Positions 37,297 to 47,788 of a stretch of 47,806 nucleotides of DNA are shown piece after piece. The DNA lies in assembly GCA_947591455.1 (NCBI GenBank), contig CANQDC010000004.1, positions 1 through 47,806 of the forward strand, written 5' to 3'. Position 1 is the first letter of the stretch. Every line of letters begins with the position of its first letter. This DNA is from an uncultured Bacilli bacterium. GTDB taxonomy: Bacteria > Bacillota_I > Bacilli_A > RF39 > UBA660. The position numbers and the translations under genes were made by a program. A model generated the notes under the pieces. The model saw nothing but the letters and a program-made list of their open reading frames with translations, made no database searches and was not told where the DNA came from.

Positions 37297-39554
37297 TTAC
37301 CAAACTGCTATAATACTCCCGTTTGGAAAACTATTCTTATTAGATTCATAGGTCGCTGATGCCATTGCTTCTATATTTCGTGCACTTCCACCACTACTTA
37401 CAGAAATTGTACCAGCAATATCTGAAAATGAAGAAGTTATGTTACTTGTCTTTCCATCTTGATACCTTAAATCAATATATCCACCTTGGTCAGAATATAA
37501 TCTTAACGCTCCACGTTCATTATTAGCCTTTCCTTTAGCAATATCATTTCCTATTGTTAAATAAGCATCTCCTAATGCACTTGTTGTTCCAGTTACTAAA
37601 TAATATCTTAATCCATTATTATATCTTATTGAACCAGTATTATTATCTGCAAAGATTGGAACATAATAATGTGTCATTGTTGTTGGATTGACTTCGCTAT
37701 CAATAAAGGGTATTTTCTTTTGCCAAACTAATTTCCCAGAGTTTCCACCACCTAGCCAAGCTTGAGCACTACTATAACTAACATATAAATAACCGTGTGT
37801 ATCTCCCATTCCAAACCCCAATCCACTTCCGTGTGTTGGGAATCCTGTTACTTCTGGAGAATTTGAACTTCTTACAACTGAAAGAAATGCCCCAGAAGCA
37901 GTATCTCCTTTTAACTCTTGTCTAAAGTTTGTAGCTATATTAGTTGTAACAAAAACATTTTTAATTGTACTATTTAATGTAACATCTCCACTACCATCAA
38001 AATTAACACTGCCATTAGCCGCTCCAGCTAAAGTAATTTTTCTTGATGTTTTAAGTTTATCTGATGTTGATGCGTTTCCTGTTAAGTTACCTGTTACATT
38101 ACCTTTAAATGTCCCATTTAACGTTCCTGATATTGTTCCGCCGAGTTAATTTTAAATAACTATCTGAAATCTTATTTCCAGCAGAATCTTTAATGGCTTG
38201 ACCAACTATTCCTACATCACTTCCAGTAACAATAGTAGAATATTGTTGTCCAGAATGTAAATCCTGTGCAGCTGTTCCAGCAGATGTTCCTTGTATATTA
38301 CTATAACATTCTGTAAAAGTTGTACCTTGCTCTCTAGTTGAATGTAATTCCCAAGTTTTTGTGGCTCCAGCGTCTCTCGTTCCTCCTATAGCACGAACAA
38401 TTATTCCTTGATAAGCAGAAGTATGTTTTAAAAAACAATCAGCATATGTCTTACCAAATACATTATATATACCAATTTGAATTGCGTCTTCTGCCCAACC
38501 ATATCTTACTAACCATTTAACTTCAGCAGTCGAAACACTACCAGATTCATTTGTTCTTAAACTTATTCTAACTATTCCAAAAGAACCTCCATTATAATCT
38601 CCTGATATATACAATAAAGCAGCTCTATCTTGATAAGAACCTGTTAACACAGGCAAGCTCGCAATTCTATGATATGGTCTTGTATTCGTACTTCCATTAT
38701 ATGAATGGCAATTATATAATTTAGATGTATATGTAATATTTTTACTACCGTCAAAACTATAACTTCCTACAACTTCTCCTTCTGAAGTAATTGTTCTTGC
38801 TGTTCCTAATTTTGTAGAAACCGATAGGTCTTTCCAACTTCCTAAATTAGAATTACTTCCACATCTCCAAAAGATTCCATTATTAGTATTTGATGAAAAT
38901 AATAATTGTGCAGTATATCCACCTGCCGTTTGAAATACTTGCATTCCAAATGCGTCTACATTAGATGGTTTGTTTGTAACCGTATTTCCTCTTGCCCCAT
39001 AAAATAAAGTTCCACTTGTAGTATAAGTATTTAAGTCTTGATTAGTTAATTGAGTTGTAGCTAATTTTGTAGCTGTAGTAGCTGTAGTAGCTGTAGTAGA
39101 AGTTGCGGCGTTTCCTGTAATTCCTATTGCCCAATTATTCCCCGTAGCTCCTGTACCATCTTTTTTTACCGTATAAGAAGTATAATTTCCATCATCTATT
39201 ATTTTTCGCCAACTACCCCAACCTCCTGTTGAAGTATCTCTATGACTTCTATAATATAAATGACCTGATGAGCTATCCGTTCCAGTCCATTCACAAAGTA
39301 ACTGTCCTGAACCACCACCTAACAAATTAATAATATTACCAAAACTTACTGGAGTCGCTGCATCATTATATGTTTGTGTCATAAACATTCCTTTTGAAGA
39401 AATTGCCATTCCTGCGCTTGGAGCATTACCTGTTGAACCACTTGCCGTCTCGGTGTGATTTCCAAAATCTTTAACTTTATCTGCTACAGTTGCACTATCT
39501 GCAATATCGCTATTTGTTATTCTTCCGTTCAATTTTATCTTTTATTCTTAACAT
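37297..39554 (-). CDS. Long tail fibre, two +1 shifts
   Basis: The true start is ATG 39554, MLRIKDKIE, identical to the fibre gene at 41698. Here GAA is followed by CGG (39527) and the skip yields GRITNSDIAD, where the paralogue has plain GAA-GGT-AGA. A second skip at 38143 (ACT CGG CGG) joins LKLT to GGTISGTLNGTFKGNV. The joined product is 751 residues with phage-fibre repeats (GNLTGNASTSDKLKTSRKITLAG) and a C-terminal tip (SFPNGSIIAVW). The CGGCGG site is instructive because only the first CGG is in frame. Confidence 0.9.
38141..38143 (-). other. CGG +1 shift site: ACT-CGG-CGG (long fibre 2)
   Basis: Joins LKLT to GGTISGTLNG; only the first of the two adjacent CGGs is in frame. Confidence 0.9.
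39525..39527 (-). other. CGG +1 shift site: GAA-CGG-A (long fibre 1)
   Basis: Joins MLRIKDKIE to GRITNSDIAD; paralogue at 41698 has the same peptide with no extra base. Confidence 0.95.
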
Positions 39555-39586
39555 ATATTTAATTAAGAGCAAATAACTATTTAATA

Positions 39587-41698
39587 TTACCAAACAGCCA
39601 CCAATGAGCCATTTGGCAATGATGATTGACTACTTGAAAATGTTGAATTACTCATTGCTGATATATTAAGAACTGAATTATTATTACTATAAGGAACCTT
39701 ATGCCCTGCTTGAGTAATAACTCCACTTACTGCAAAATCTTTATTATGAGTTAATTTTCCAGTTGACGTATCCCAAACTGTTGAAAAATCCGTTCCATTA
39801 TCAGTTCTACTTGCATAATATCCATAAAAACCTATATTATCACCTAAACCACCAAAATTTAAGACATTTCCTCCATATGAAGTTACTCCTATAATTGATG
39901 AATACGATGATTGAGCTAATGAGTTTGTAATTCCTATACTTGCATTTGTCATTGTTTTTCCTGACAACCAAGATGAGCCTGAAGCCAATAATCTAATTTT
40001 AGTTCCTTCTAAATATCGAACTTTTAAATCATTTGGGAGTTTCATCGTAACATCTCCACTACCATTAAAACTTACTGCTGCACCGACATTTGTTGCAGAA
40101 TTATCTTCGACCTTAAAATTTCGTGAATTTTGAAGTTTTGTAGCGGTGTCAGCATTACCTGTTAATGTTCCTCTAATTTTAGAAGGTAATTTCAATACTA
40201 TATCTGCCCCAGTAAATTCTACAGCAGTTGCTTTATTTGTTCCATCCGCATCTTGTAAAGTAATTGTTGGTCTATCAGAAATTTTACGAAAAGTACACTC
40301 AGAATTTGATGTTTCTTCTGTCGTTAAAGGTGGATTTGGATTAGTTGTTACAATATCTGATATTTTTACATTTCCAATAATATCAAATTTCACATCTCCT
40401 AATGAACCAGAAGTTAATCCAGTAGAATAAAAATCTAACCAAAATTGTCCTCCTGTTCCAGTATAAACTAATCTAATTTTAGTAACAAAACCAGAATAAG
40501 TACATCCTAATAATTTTATATTTGAAGTATTTTGAAGAATACCTACTTCGAAAGTTGCTACTGTTGGAGCCATCATACTCCAACTACCGTGGAAAAATAC
40601 TAAAAAACTACCATAATTTTGAATACCAGCTATTTTACATACTCTTCTCCATCCTGCTTGAGGAGTTGTTCCTAAATGACAAGTGATACTTTTTGCCATT
40701 ACCAAATTAGAAGTTAAAATTGGGTCACTACCATTTCCAACAAGAATTATGTCATTACCTAAATTTGTTTGTCCTGTACCACCATTCTTTACTGACAATG
40801 TATTTTTTACTCCAACTTCTATATTTCCACTTCCATCAAAACTATTAACTGTTGTAGATGCTAAATTAGTTACCATCGTCCTCTTTGTAGTTAATTTATC
40901 TGCCGAAGTAGCTTTAGTTGCCGTAGTAGCTGTTTTTGCATTACCATCTAAATGACAATAAATGGTCGCCTTATTAATCTTAGTATCTGGTAATATATCA
41001 ACTGGAGAAACAACCTCTTGATTAGAATAAGTTGTTGTTTCTGTTAAGATAGTCCATTCTGTTTTATAATCAGTATAAATAGTATAATGAGCACCACCTC
41101 TTAAATAAAAACAAGCTTTACTCGAATTAACAAGCTGTTCAAAAGAAAATGGTTTTGATGGCGTTTGTAAAAAACTTTCATCTAATATAATAGAACTTGC
41201 ATTAGTTGTTCCCCATCCTCCAGCTTTAGTTAATACATCAAAATTAGCAGTAAATCCACGTGAATGGCTCCCCCAAGTTGGTTTATTACCATCTAATTGG
41301 TCTGCTAATATTATTCTATGATAACCTGTATATGGAATAGCAGTATTTGAAACTACTGCATAATATTTATTATCGTCATATTCCCCAGTTTGTAAATTAA
41401 TAATTTTTTTATATCCTGCTACTCTATTTTGTAAAATATTATATATTCCATCAGAAGTAAGCATTTTTGTACTTCCAGACGTTGGTAATGTATCTACTGA
41501 ACTATTACCCGTTCCACCATTCGCAACGGGTAATATCCCTTTTATTCCTACTTCAATATTTTTAGTGCCATCAAAACTATTAACAGCATTTGAAGATAAA
41601 TTAGCCACAAAAGTTCTTGCATTTGTTAGCTTATTTGCCATATCCGCACTATCACTATTTGTAATTCTACCTTCAATCTTATCTTTAATTCTCAACAT
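39587..41698 (-). CDS. Long tail fibre, unbroken
   Basis: 703 residues, MLRIKDKIEGRITNSDSADMANKLTNAR. Repeats of the type VxSFDGTKNIEVGIKGILPVANGGTG and ATTATKATSADKLTTKR form the shaft; the end SQSSLPNGSLVAVW matches the neighbouring fibre. It has no in-frame CGG and no shift, and so gives the reference sequence for the shifted paralogue at 39554. The leader contains an ACCTA...TAGGT inverted repeat around the ribosome site. Confidence 0.9.
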   Translation of the reverse strand: MLRIKDKIEGRITNSDSADMANKLTNARTFVANLSSNAVNSFDGTKNIEVGIKGILPVANGGTGNSSVDTLPTSGSTKMLTSDGIYNILQNRVAGYKKIINLQTGEYDDNKYYAVVSNTAIPYTGYHRIILADQLDGNKPTWGSHSRGFTANFDVLTKAGGWGTTNASSIILDESFLQTPSKPFSFEQLVNSSKACFYLRGGAHYTIYTDYKTEWTILTETTTYSNQEVVSPVDILPDTKINKATIYCHLDGNAKTATTATKATSADKLTTKRTMVTNLASTTVNSFDGSGNIEVGVKNTLSVKNGGTGQTNLGNDIILVGNGSDPILTSNLVMAKSITCHLGTTPQAGWRRVCKIAGIQNYGSFLVFFHGSWSMMAPTVATFEVGILQNTSNIKLLGCTYSGFVTKIRLVYTGTGGQFWLDFYSTGLTSGSLGDVKFDIIGNVKISDIVTTNPNPPLTTEETSNSECTFRKISDRPTITLQDADGTNKATAVEFTGADIVLKLPSKIRGTLTGNADTATKLQNSRNFKVEDNSATNVGAAVSFNGSGDVTMKLPNDLKVRYLEGTKIRLLASGSSWLSGKTMTNASIGITNSLAQSSYSSIIGVTSYGGNVLNFGGLGDNIGFYGYYASRTDNGTDFSTVWDTSTGKLTHNKDFAVSGVITQAGHKVPYSNNNSVLNISAMSNSTFSSSQSSLPNGSLVAVW

Positions 41699-41835
41699 TA
41701 TATATCACCTACCAATCTATCTTGATAGGTTAAATAGTTATTTTTCTTAATCTTTTCACTTTTCAATTTATAATTTATTTTACAATTCTTTAATTTATAA
41801 TTATTAACATTTTTTAATATCATAAAAATTTTTCG

Positions 41836-42469
41836 TTAAGCTGTGCGTTTCCAAATATAAACTACTAAATATGGAGGCATTATTGATTGTGATGAAGAAC
41901 CTGCTGAGCCTGTATTTGACATTGTATGAGTATGCCCACTTGGCGAAGCCGTTCCCCAATTTCCTGTGTTGAATGCTGTAGAGTTTGCTGTTGAACCAGT
42001 TATAGTATGTGTATGAGAACCAGCTGATTCTGTAACTTGTTGTTGTTGTTGATTCGTAACAGAACACATATAATGTCCTGTTGAACCTCCAGTATCTCTC
42101 CATATAGGCATTTTATGACTATGTGAACCAGATGAACTTGTTGCCAAAGTTCCTGCCCCGTGGCTATGAGCTCCTACACTATGACTATGTTGTGGTATAT
42201 GACTTACTGTCAATACTGTACTACCCGTACTGCTATTTGTATGACTATGACTTAAATTTACACTACTATTACCGACCTGTATTACCTAACTTATAACTCG
42301 AATCATCACTACCTAATAAAAATCTGCCTTTAATTCTTTCCCAAGTACCTCCAAAATAAGTAGCGGGATTTATATCTGAAACACTTATATACACTGAACC
42401 TACTGGAAAGTAAGGTTGAAAATATAATATATTTCCTGAAGCGTCTTTTACTTTACAACACTTACTCAT
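41836..42469 (-). CDS. Histidine-rich tail collar/tip protein A, one +1 shift
   Basis: Skipping the C at 42274 joins SYKLGNTG to GNSSVNLSHSHTNSS, giving 210 residues. The collar region YFPVGSVYISVSDINPATYFGGTWERIKGRFLLG is followed by HSHTNSS, HIPQHSHSVGAHSHG and SPSGHTHTMS. Such HxH repeats bind iron ions in phage fibre tips such as T4 gp37. Ends PPYLVVYIWKRTA. Its start is inside a TAGGT/ACCTA hairpin and its leader has an (AT)16 tract. Confidence 0.9.
42272..42274 (-). other. CGG +1 shift site: GGT-CGG-T (collar A)
   Basis: Joins YKLGNTG to GNSSVNLSHS. Confidence 0.92.
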
Positions 42470-42471
42470 TG

Positions 42472-42601
<130 letters not shown>

Positions 42602-42669
42602 ATTGCGGTTTTTAACGTTTTTATCATATTCGATTTTAACTTATTTATTTTAGTTATGATATAGAAAAA

Positions 42670-43346
42670 TTATTTTGTACGACACCATATATAACAAGTA
42701 TAATACGGTTGTAAATTTGTATGCGAATTACCACTACCAGTTGATGCTGTATTACCTGTGGCTGCGCCCGTATTAAATGCTGTAGACTTAGCTGTGCTAC
42801 CAGAGGCTGCGCCTGTAGTTCCAGAAACTGAATGTGTATGAGCTCCGCTGTCTTTTATAGTCATAGTAGTCATCATTACTTGATTTTTCAAAGCACTGCT
42901 GTTAGCTGCTGCATCACAATCCCATCCCGTACTACCTGAACCACCAGCGGCTTTCCAAAGTGCACCCCAAGCATTAGACGTATCGTGGCTATGGTTCCCA
43001 TTATTACTTGTATTAGCACTAAAACTATGTGTATGACTATTTAATCCGATGAGAATGTGCTCCTACACTGTGCGTATGACTATTTAAACCGTGAGTATGA
43101 CTTGGTATTTGACTCGTTGTCAATGTTACCGTTTTACTACCACCCGTTTTCTTTACCGTACTAAAATCAGTATCCGCCGTATCTACTCCTACTAAAGTTC
43201 TACCTTGAGCAATTAATTCCCAAGTACCGTCCAAACCAAGTAGACGGATTCGTATTCACTACTGATAAATATATACTCCCTATTGGAAAGTAAGGATGTA
43301 CGTAATAATTTTCTGTATCATTCTTAAATTGAATTGATTTACTCAT
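42670..43346 (-). CDS. Histidine-rich tail collar/tip protein B, two +1 shifts
   Basis: ATG 43346 opens MSKSIQFKNDTENYYVHPYFPIGSIYLSVVNTNPSTWFG; the C at 43229 is skipped to give GTWELIAQGRTLVG, and the C at 43048 is skipped to give HSH|GLNSHTHSF. The joined product is 224 residues with the same collar and HxH layout as its paralogues. It ends LQPYYTCYIWCRTK, unlike the KRTA ends of the others. Conventional reading would stop after 49 codons. Confidence 0.9.
42800..42813. repeat. 14-base repeat in collar genes, copy 1
   Basis: CCAGAGGCTGCGCC encodes part of GAASG and recurs at 43529-43542 and 47012-47025. It is unusually GC-rich for this window and could be a recombination seam between paralogues. 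Confidence 0.7.
43046..43048 (-). other. CGG +1 shift site: CAT-CGG-A (collar B 2)
   Basis: Joins VGAHSH to GLNSHTHSF. Confidence 0.94.
43227..43229 (-). other. CGG +1 shift site: GGA-CGG-T (collar B 1)
   Basis: Joins PSTWFG to GTWELIAQ; the paralogues have FGGTWE without a shift. Confidence 0.95.
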
Positions 43347-43383
43347 ATCTTTATTTTATAGAGTATTTTATATTATTTAAAAT

Positions 43384-44074
43384 CTATGCAGTTCTTTTCC
43401 AAGCATACACTACCAAATAAGGTGGCATACTTGATGAACTACCTGTACTAGACATTGTATGTGTATGTCCTGATGGACTTGATGTTCCCCAAGAACCTGT
43501 ATTAAATGCTGTAGAGTTTGCCGTACTACCAGAGGCTGCGCCTGTATTTGTAGATGATGTAGATATAGTGTGGGTATGTCCTTCATCTCCACCAACATAA
43601 CTAGTAGTTTCACCATATAAAGTTGTTCCTGTTTTTGGTTCTTTTCCTGTTAAATGAAAGTTATCATTTCCTAAAGTACCTCTTTGTACTTGATGACAAT
43701 GTTTTGGCATCTCATCTATAGTTAATGTGTGGCTTCCAGTATTGGCTCCACTTTTAGCATATGTGTGTGTATGACTATTTAATCCGATGAGCGTGCGCTC
43801 CTACAGAATGTGTATGACTTGGAATATGACTACTTGTTAATGTTGTACTTCCCGTACTTGAATTAGTATGTGTGTGAGTTTTTGCTCCGCCTGTATTTCC
43901 TGCCGTATAACTACTTCCTGCGCATAACAAAAAAACATCTTTGATTTGTTCCCAAGTGCCTCCAAACCATTTACTAGGATTTGTATTTACCGTTGATAAA
44001 TAGATATATCCTATTGGAAAATAACAATGAGGATATACATTTTCTGTACCTACTTTTAATTGAATAGATTTCAA
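43384..44074 (-). CDS. Histidine-rich tail collar/tip protein C, one +1 shift
   Basis: Start TTG 44074 reads (M)KSIQLKVGTENVYPHCYFPIGYIYLS. The C at 43786 is skipped, joining SVGAHAH to GLNSHTHTYAKSG; the paralogue at 47589 has the same peptide HGLNSHTHTYAK encoded as CAC-GGA with no extra base. 229 residues, ending PPYLVVYAWKRTA. The leader contains a C10 tract and two hairpins that pair both AGGAGG sequences. Confidence 0.9.
43529..43542. repeat. 14-base repeat in collar genes, copy 2
   Basis: CCAGAGGCTGCGCC, same as at 42800-42813 and 47012-47025. Confidence 0.7.
43784..43786 (-). other. CGG +1 shift site: CAT-CGG-A (collar C)
   Basis: Joins VGAHAH to GLNSHTHTYAK; collar D encodes the same peptide as CAC-GGA. 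Confidence 0.95.
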
Positions 44075-44084
44075 ATAATATCAC

Positions 44085-44106
44085 GAGGTACTCTATTTAG
44101 TACCTC
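44085..44106 (-). promoter_or_regulatory. Ribosome-site hairpin before collar gene C
   Basis: GAGGTACT and AGTACCTC (eight perfect pairs, six-base loop) occlude the AAAGGAGG that should serve the TTG start at 44074. The stem also places that site about 28 bases from the start unless it folds. Confidence 0.6.
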
Positions 44107-44185
44107 CTTTGCTCCATAATAAGAAAGAGGAAATCTTACTAAATAAGTTTTCCTCCTTCCATAAAGATTTGTTGAGGTCGTGAGA

Positions 44186-44195
44186 CCCCCCCCCC
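44186..44195. repeat. C10 homopolymer tract
   Basis: Ten Cs in the context AGA-C10-AACTATA lie in the 249-base gap upstream of collar gene C. A tract of the same length and flanks occurs at 47670-47679. The rest of the gap holds leader hairpins and AT-rich sequence. Confidence 0.95.
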
Positions 44196-44323
44196 AACTA
44201 TACAGACTTGAGGGAATTTGTTTTTAAAATGTCTCATATCGTTACGATATATTATTTATTTATTTTATATGTTTATTTTATATTTTATTTAATATTTATT
44301 TTTTTTAATAATTATTTTTTTAA

Positions 44324-46235
44324 TTATAATTTTACACCATAAATGTATCTAATTGTTGTACTACACTTTGTTTTATTTTCTGATTGAGTTGATGACTTAA
44401 ATATTACTTGCGGAGCATCACCACTAATATTTATGCTTGCTGTATCAATTCTACTAATTGTTAATAACGTTTCAGACGTTATTTTAATATTTACAGAGTG
44501 TATATTTAATTCTTCAAGACTACCCCAAATTCTTTTTTCGACATATTGTAAACAATCTGTACCTATTCTCCATTTTGCTCTAGTCTTTTTATTTTTAGTA
44601 TATTGACTTCCAAATGGCATACATATATGATGATTATAATCTCCTGCATAAAAACCGAGGGTCTATTGCTCCTGTAGCCACTACTATAAAATCATAATTA
44701 TTTATACTATCTGAAAGGGTAATTGTTTCACCTACATATTGAGCACCATCTCCTGCTCCAACCAAATCCGTTAATCTATATACTCCTGCTGGAAGAGCCG
44801 TATCTAATTCAGCTGCCGTTATATTGTCTTTCAAATCTATTCCTGCTATTGTCCTTGAATGGGGTACACTTAAAATATATTGTACCTCATTAGCTGTTCC
44901 ACTTGTTGGAGCACTTGTTCCAATATCAGTACAAGCGTGGCTATATTCTGTACTTCCACCACAATAATAAGTATATGAAAATTTTGGATAACCATAAGGA
45001 AACTGAATATACACATCTGCCGCTGTTGCAGAAGACGCCATAACATAAACTTTACAATTAACATTGTTACCAAATTCTTCTACAGTAGTTCCAAAAGCCC
45101 CACTTGCGCTAGCTGTTAATTGGTATCCCTTTTTGATAAATATTCTTATTGTAGTATTTTGATACGAATGTCCATTTTGACCATTTCCACCATATATATC
45201 TAAAATTAATACATCTGCTTGACTTGTCATAGTAAATGAACCTATTTTAATAGTTGTATTTTGATTTGCTGGATTGTTACTTTGCAATGAACGAAGTCTT
45301 GACGCACTTGAAACATTGTCTGTTGTTAACGCTAAGGTTCCACTCGCATTTGGCAAATTTACTGTATTCTGAGTCTGCCCATTAGACGCATTTGTTTGTA
45401 ACCTACAATCAAAATCATTATTAGAAGTATTAGTATGATGAAAATCTATAAATCTACCAACTTCCATTACACCATCGTTACGAATTACACCTAATCCTTG
45501 CCATTGTTTACCATTTATAGGAACTACAGCTGTTGCTGTAATATTTGCATCTCCAGAGCCATCAAAATTTGCTGAACCTGATAAATAATTTCCTGTTAGA
45601 CTTATTTTACGAGCTGTTGTTAATTTATTTGCACTCGTTGCATTTCCACTAAATATTTTAGCAGTTACCGTATTTGGAAAACTTGCATTTCCGCTCTCAT
45701 CTAATAAAGTTGATTGCCAAGTTATAGTATTTGTACCAGCTGATACTGTACTATCATTCATATATACAACTTTCATTGCATTAGTGTGTTTCGCAATCGT
45801 AAATACACCATTAGTTGACTGAATACGCCATAATGCTACATAAGATGGTTTACTTAAACTTGTATTAATTATTGATGTTCCTTGGCTTCCTGCTATATAG
45901 GAATTTGTATTAACAGTTGAGTTAATAGTTCCTATCATTATACCACCTGTTGTTGCTAATGCACTATACCATTCTGTCCAATTATCATTTGTTACGGCAG
46001 ATTGAGCATTATCATTACTTCTCCAAAAAAGTCCACCAGATATTCTTAATTGAGCCCTATCAACATTTGAACCTATTTGTAGTCCTACCCAATCTTGACC
46101 TTGCCAAGGAGCATCACTTCCTGCAAAAGCAAACGTTCCTTCAGTGGTTCCTATTGTACTTTCATTTAAAGTAATAGGTTTCAAATATCTTGAATTAGTA
46201 ATTGTTCCTTCTATTTCATCCTTTAATCTTAACAT
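44324..46235 (-). CDS. Tail fibre with receptor-binding tip, one +1 shift
   Basis: MLRLKDEIEGTITNS opens this 636-residue fibre, like the genes at 39554 and 41698. The shaft carries repeats such as ATSANKLTTARKISLTGNYL. Skipping the C at 44657 joins TGAIDP to GFYAGDYNHHICMPFGSQY, and a beta-rich tip of about 110 residues follows (MPFGSQYTKNKKTRAKW ... IRYIYGVKL). Without the shift the protein stops eight codons later, losing the tip. The ATG is part of an 11-pair hairpin. Confidence 0.88.
44655..44657 (-). other. CGG +1 shift site: CCT-CGG-T (fibre tip)
   Basis: Joins TGAIDP to GFYAGDYNHH. Confidence 0.9.
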
Positions 46236-46265
46236 AATATTTCACCTACCAATCGGTGAAATATT
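46236..46265 (-). promoter_or_regulatory. Perfect 11-pair hairpin ending at the start codon
   Basis: AATATTTCACC, loop GATTGGTA and GGTGAAATATT precede ATG directly on the - strand. The GGTG ribosome site is in the stem. The remaining gap to 46384 is AT-rich with no other signal I can see. Confidence 0.65.
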
Positions 46266-46384
46266 ATATATAAATAATTATTAAAAAATCGTAATATATT
46301 AAATATATTTAATATTTCATTATATTTTATTATATTTGCCATATTTATTGGCTATATCTGTTTATTTTTATAAAATAATGATTA

Positions 46385-46831
46385 TTATATTCCTATTGCG
46401 AAATATGAAATTGTTAAATCTCCTATTGCATCGTTATTATTTCTTGATATAACAATTTGAGATATTTTTGTTGTATCTCTTATAACTCTTGTTACATAAC
46501 ATTGATTATCTTGTATATGAGAACATACGCCAGCAATGACTGCTGGAGCATAACGAAATGTGTGTGCAAAAGTGAATGGATTATCTATTACATTTTGACT
46601 CCAATAATCATTAACTTTTACAGGACTATTTAATATATATGTCCTTTTACCTACGCAAATCAATCCATTAGGCAAATTAATATAAGCATTAAAATCATTT
46701 TCATTAAAATCTCCTATCGTAAAACTTTGATAAAAGTCTTTTAATGTATATGGTTTTGGCGTATTTGTATCCATTATTATTGAACTACTATCCCAATAAT
46801 CATTATTTTTTAATTTTAAACTTCTACTCAT
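46385..46831 (-). CDS. Small fibre-tip-like protein
   Basis: 148 residues beginning MSRSLKLKNNDYWDSSSI, the same SxxLKxKNDxxYW-type opening seen in host-recognition proteins of Bacillota phages. The C-terminal half (FAHTFRYAPAVIAGVCSHIQDN ... LTISYFAIGI) resembles H-type-lectin-like or gp53-like tip domains ending in aromatic strand residues. The ribosome site is weak. It sits between a collar protein and a fibre, so a receptor-contact role is plausible. Confidence 0.55.
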   Translation of the reverse strand: MSRSLKLKNNDYWDSSSIIMDTNTPKPYTLKDFYQSFTIGDFNENDFNAYINLPNGLICVGKRTYILNSPVKVNDYWSQNVIDNPFTFAHTFRYAPAVIAGVCSHIQDNQCYVTRVIRDTTKISQIVISRNNNDAIGDLTISYFAIGI

Positions 46832-46866
46832 AATTCCATATATTTAAACTAATAAGCTATATAACG

Positions 46867-47589
46867 TTATGCAGTCCTTTTCCAAATATAAACTGCTATA
46901 TAAGGAGGTAAATTTGAACTACTTCCTGTACTACTTACAGTATGCGTATGTCCACTTGGCGAAGCTGTCCCCCAGTTTCCTGTGTTAAAAGCTGTCGAGT
47001 TGGCTGTGCTGCCAGAGGCTGCGCCCGTATTAGTGTTTGTAGTAGCAATAGAATGAGTATGTCCACCATTACCACCAACAGTAGTATTAACAATCGTCCT
47101 TCCCATATCTGTAATAGCAGTTTTACCAATTATATTAGTATTGTCATTTCCAGTTCCCCAACCTAGGTTTAGAGCTATATCTAACAAACTATCTCTTGCT
47201 TCGTGAGTATGGGCAGGCATTTCTGCAATAGTTAATTTATGACTATTTGTATTCGCATTCGCTTTTGCATATGTATGAGTATGCGAATTTAATCCGTGGC
47301 TATGTGCTCCTACAGAATGATTATGCTGAGGAATATGACTACTCGTTAATACCGTACTACCCGTACTACTATTTGTATGAGTATGACTACTACTTCCACC
47401 TGTCGTACTTACTTTATAACTTGTGCTTGCACCTATTAAAAATTTACCTTCTATCTTTTCCCAAGTACCTCCAAATATCGTACTTGGATTATCTTCCGAA
47501 ATCGTTATATATATACTACCAACTGGGAAATAAGGTACAAAATAAACTGTATCGCTACCGATTTTACCTTTAATTGCCTTATTAGCCAT
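46867..47589 (-). CDS. Histidine-rich tail collar/tip protein D, unbroken
   Basis: Start at ATG 47589 (TAGGTG upstream) reads MANKAIKGKIGSDTVYFVPYFPVGSIYITISEDNPSTIFGGTWEKIEGKFLIG. HxH repeats include HIPQHNHSVGAHSHGLNSHTHTY and SPSGHTHTVS; ends PPYIAVYIWKRTA. 240 residues. Its HGLNSHTHTYAK is written CAC-GGA, so CGG occurs out of frame and no shift is needed. It is the cleanest control for the shifted paralogues B and C. Confidence 0.9.
   Translation of the reverse strand: MANKAIKGKIGSDTVYFVPYFPVGSIYITISEDNPSTIFGGTWEKIEGKFLIGASTSYKVSTTGGSSSHTHTNSSTGSTVLTSSHIPQHNHSVGAHSHGLNSHTHTYAKANANTNSHKLTIAEMPAHTHEARDSLLDIALNLGWGTGNDNTNIIGKTAITDMGRTIVNTTVGGNGGHTHSIATTNTNTGAASGSTANSTAFNTGNWGTASPSGHTHTVSSTGSSSNLPPYIAVYIWKRTA
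47012..47025. repeat. 14-base repeat in collar genes, copy 3
   Basis: CCAGAGGCTGCGCC, same as at 42800-42813 and 43529-43542. Confidence 0.7.
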
Positions 47590-47669
47590 TGGCATCACCT
47601 ATTAATCTAAATTGAACCTCCTTTCTCAAAGAGGCTATAAGAGAAGCGACTGCTAAACAGAATAGCAGA

Positions 47670-47679
47670 CCCCCCCCCC
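47670..47679. repeat. C10 homopolymer tract, second copy
   Basis: Ten Cs with flanks AGA and AACTATA, in the leader of collar gene D. On the - strand it reads TATAGTT-G10-TCT and is followed by a CTGCTA/TAGCAG hairpin. Confidence 0.95.
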
Positions 47680-47709
47680 AACTATAGAATTAAAATGATT
47701 TACAATATT

Positions 47710-47769
47710 TCTAAACATTAAAACAAAATAAGATAATATATCTACTCCTTTCTGTTTTAAATGTTTAGA
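47710..47769 (-). other. Long leader hairpin of collar gene D
   Basis: TCTAAACATTAAAACA (47710-47725) pairs with TGTTTTAAATGTTTAGA (47753-47769) with one bulge; the loop or arm base on the - strand contains AGAAAGGAG. Confidence 0.55.
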
Positions 47770-47788
47770 ATATATTGATACTCTGTTG

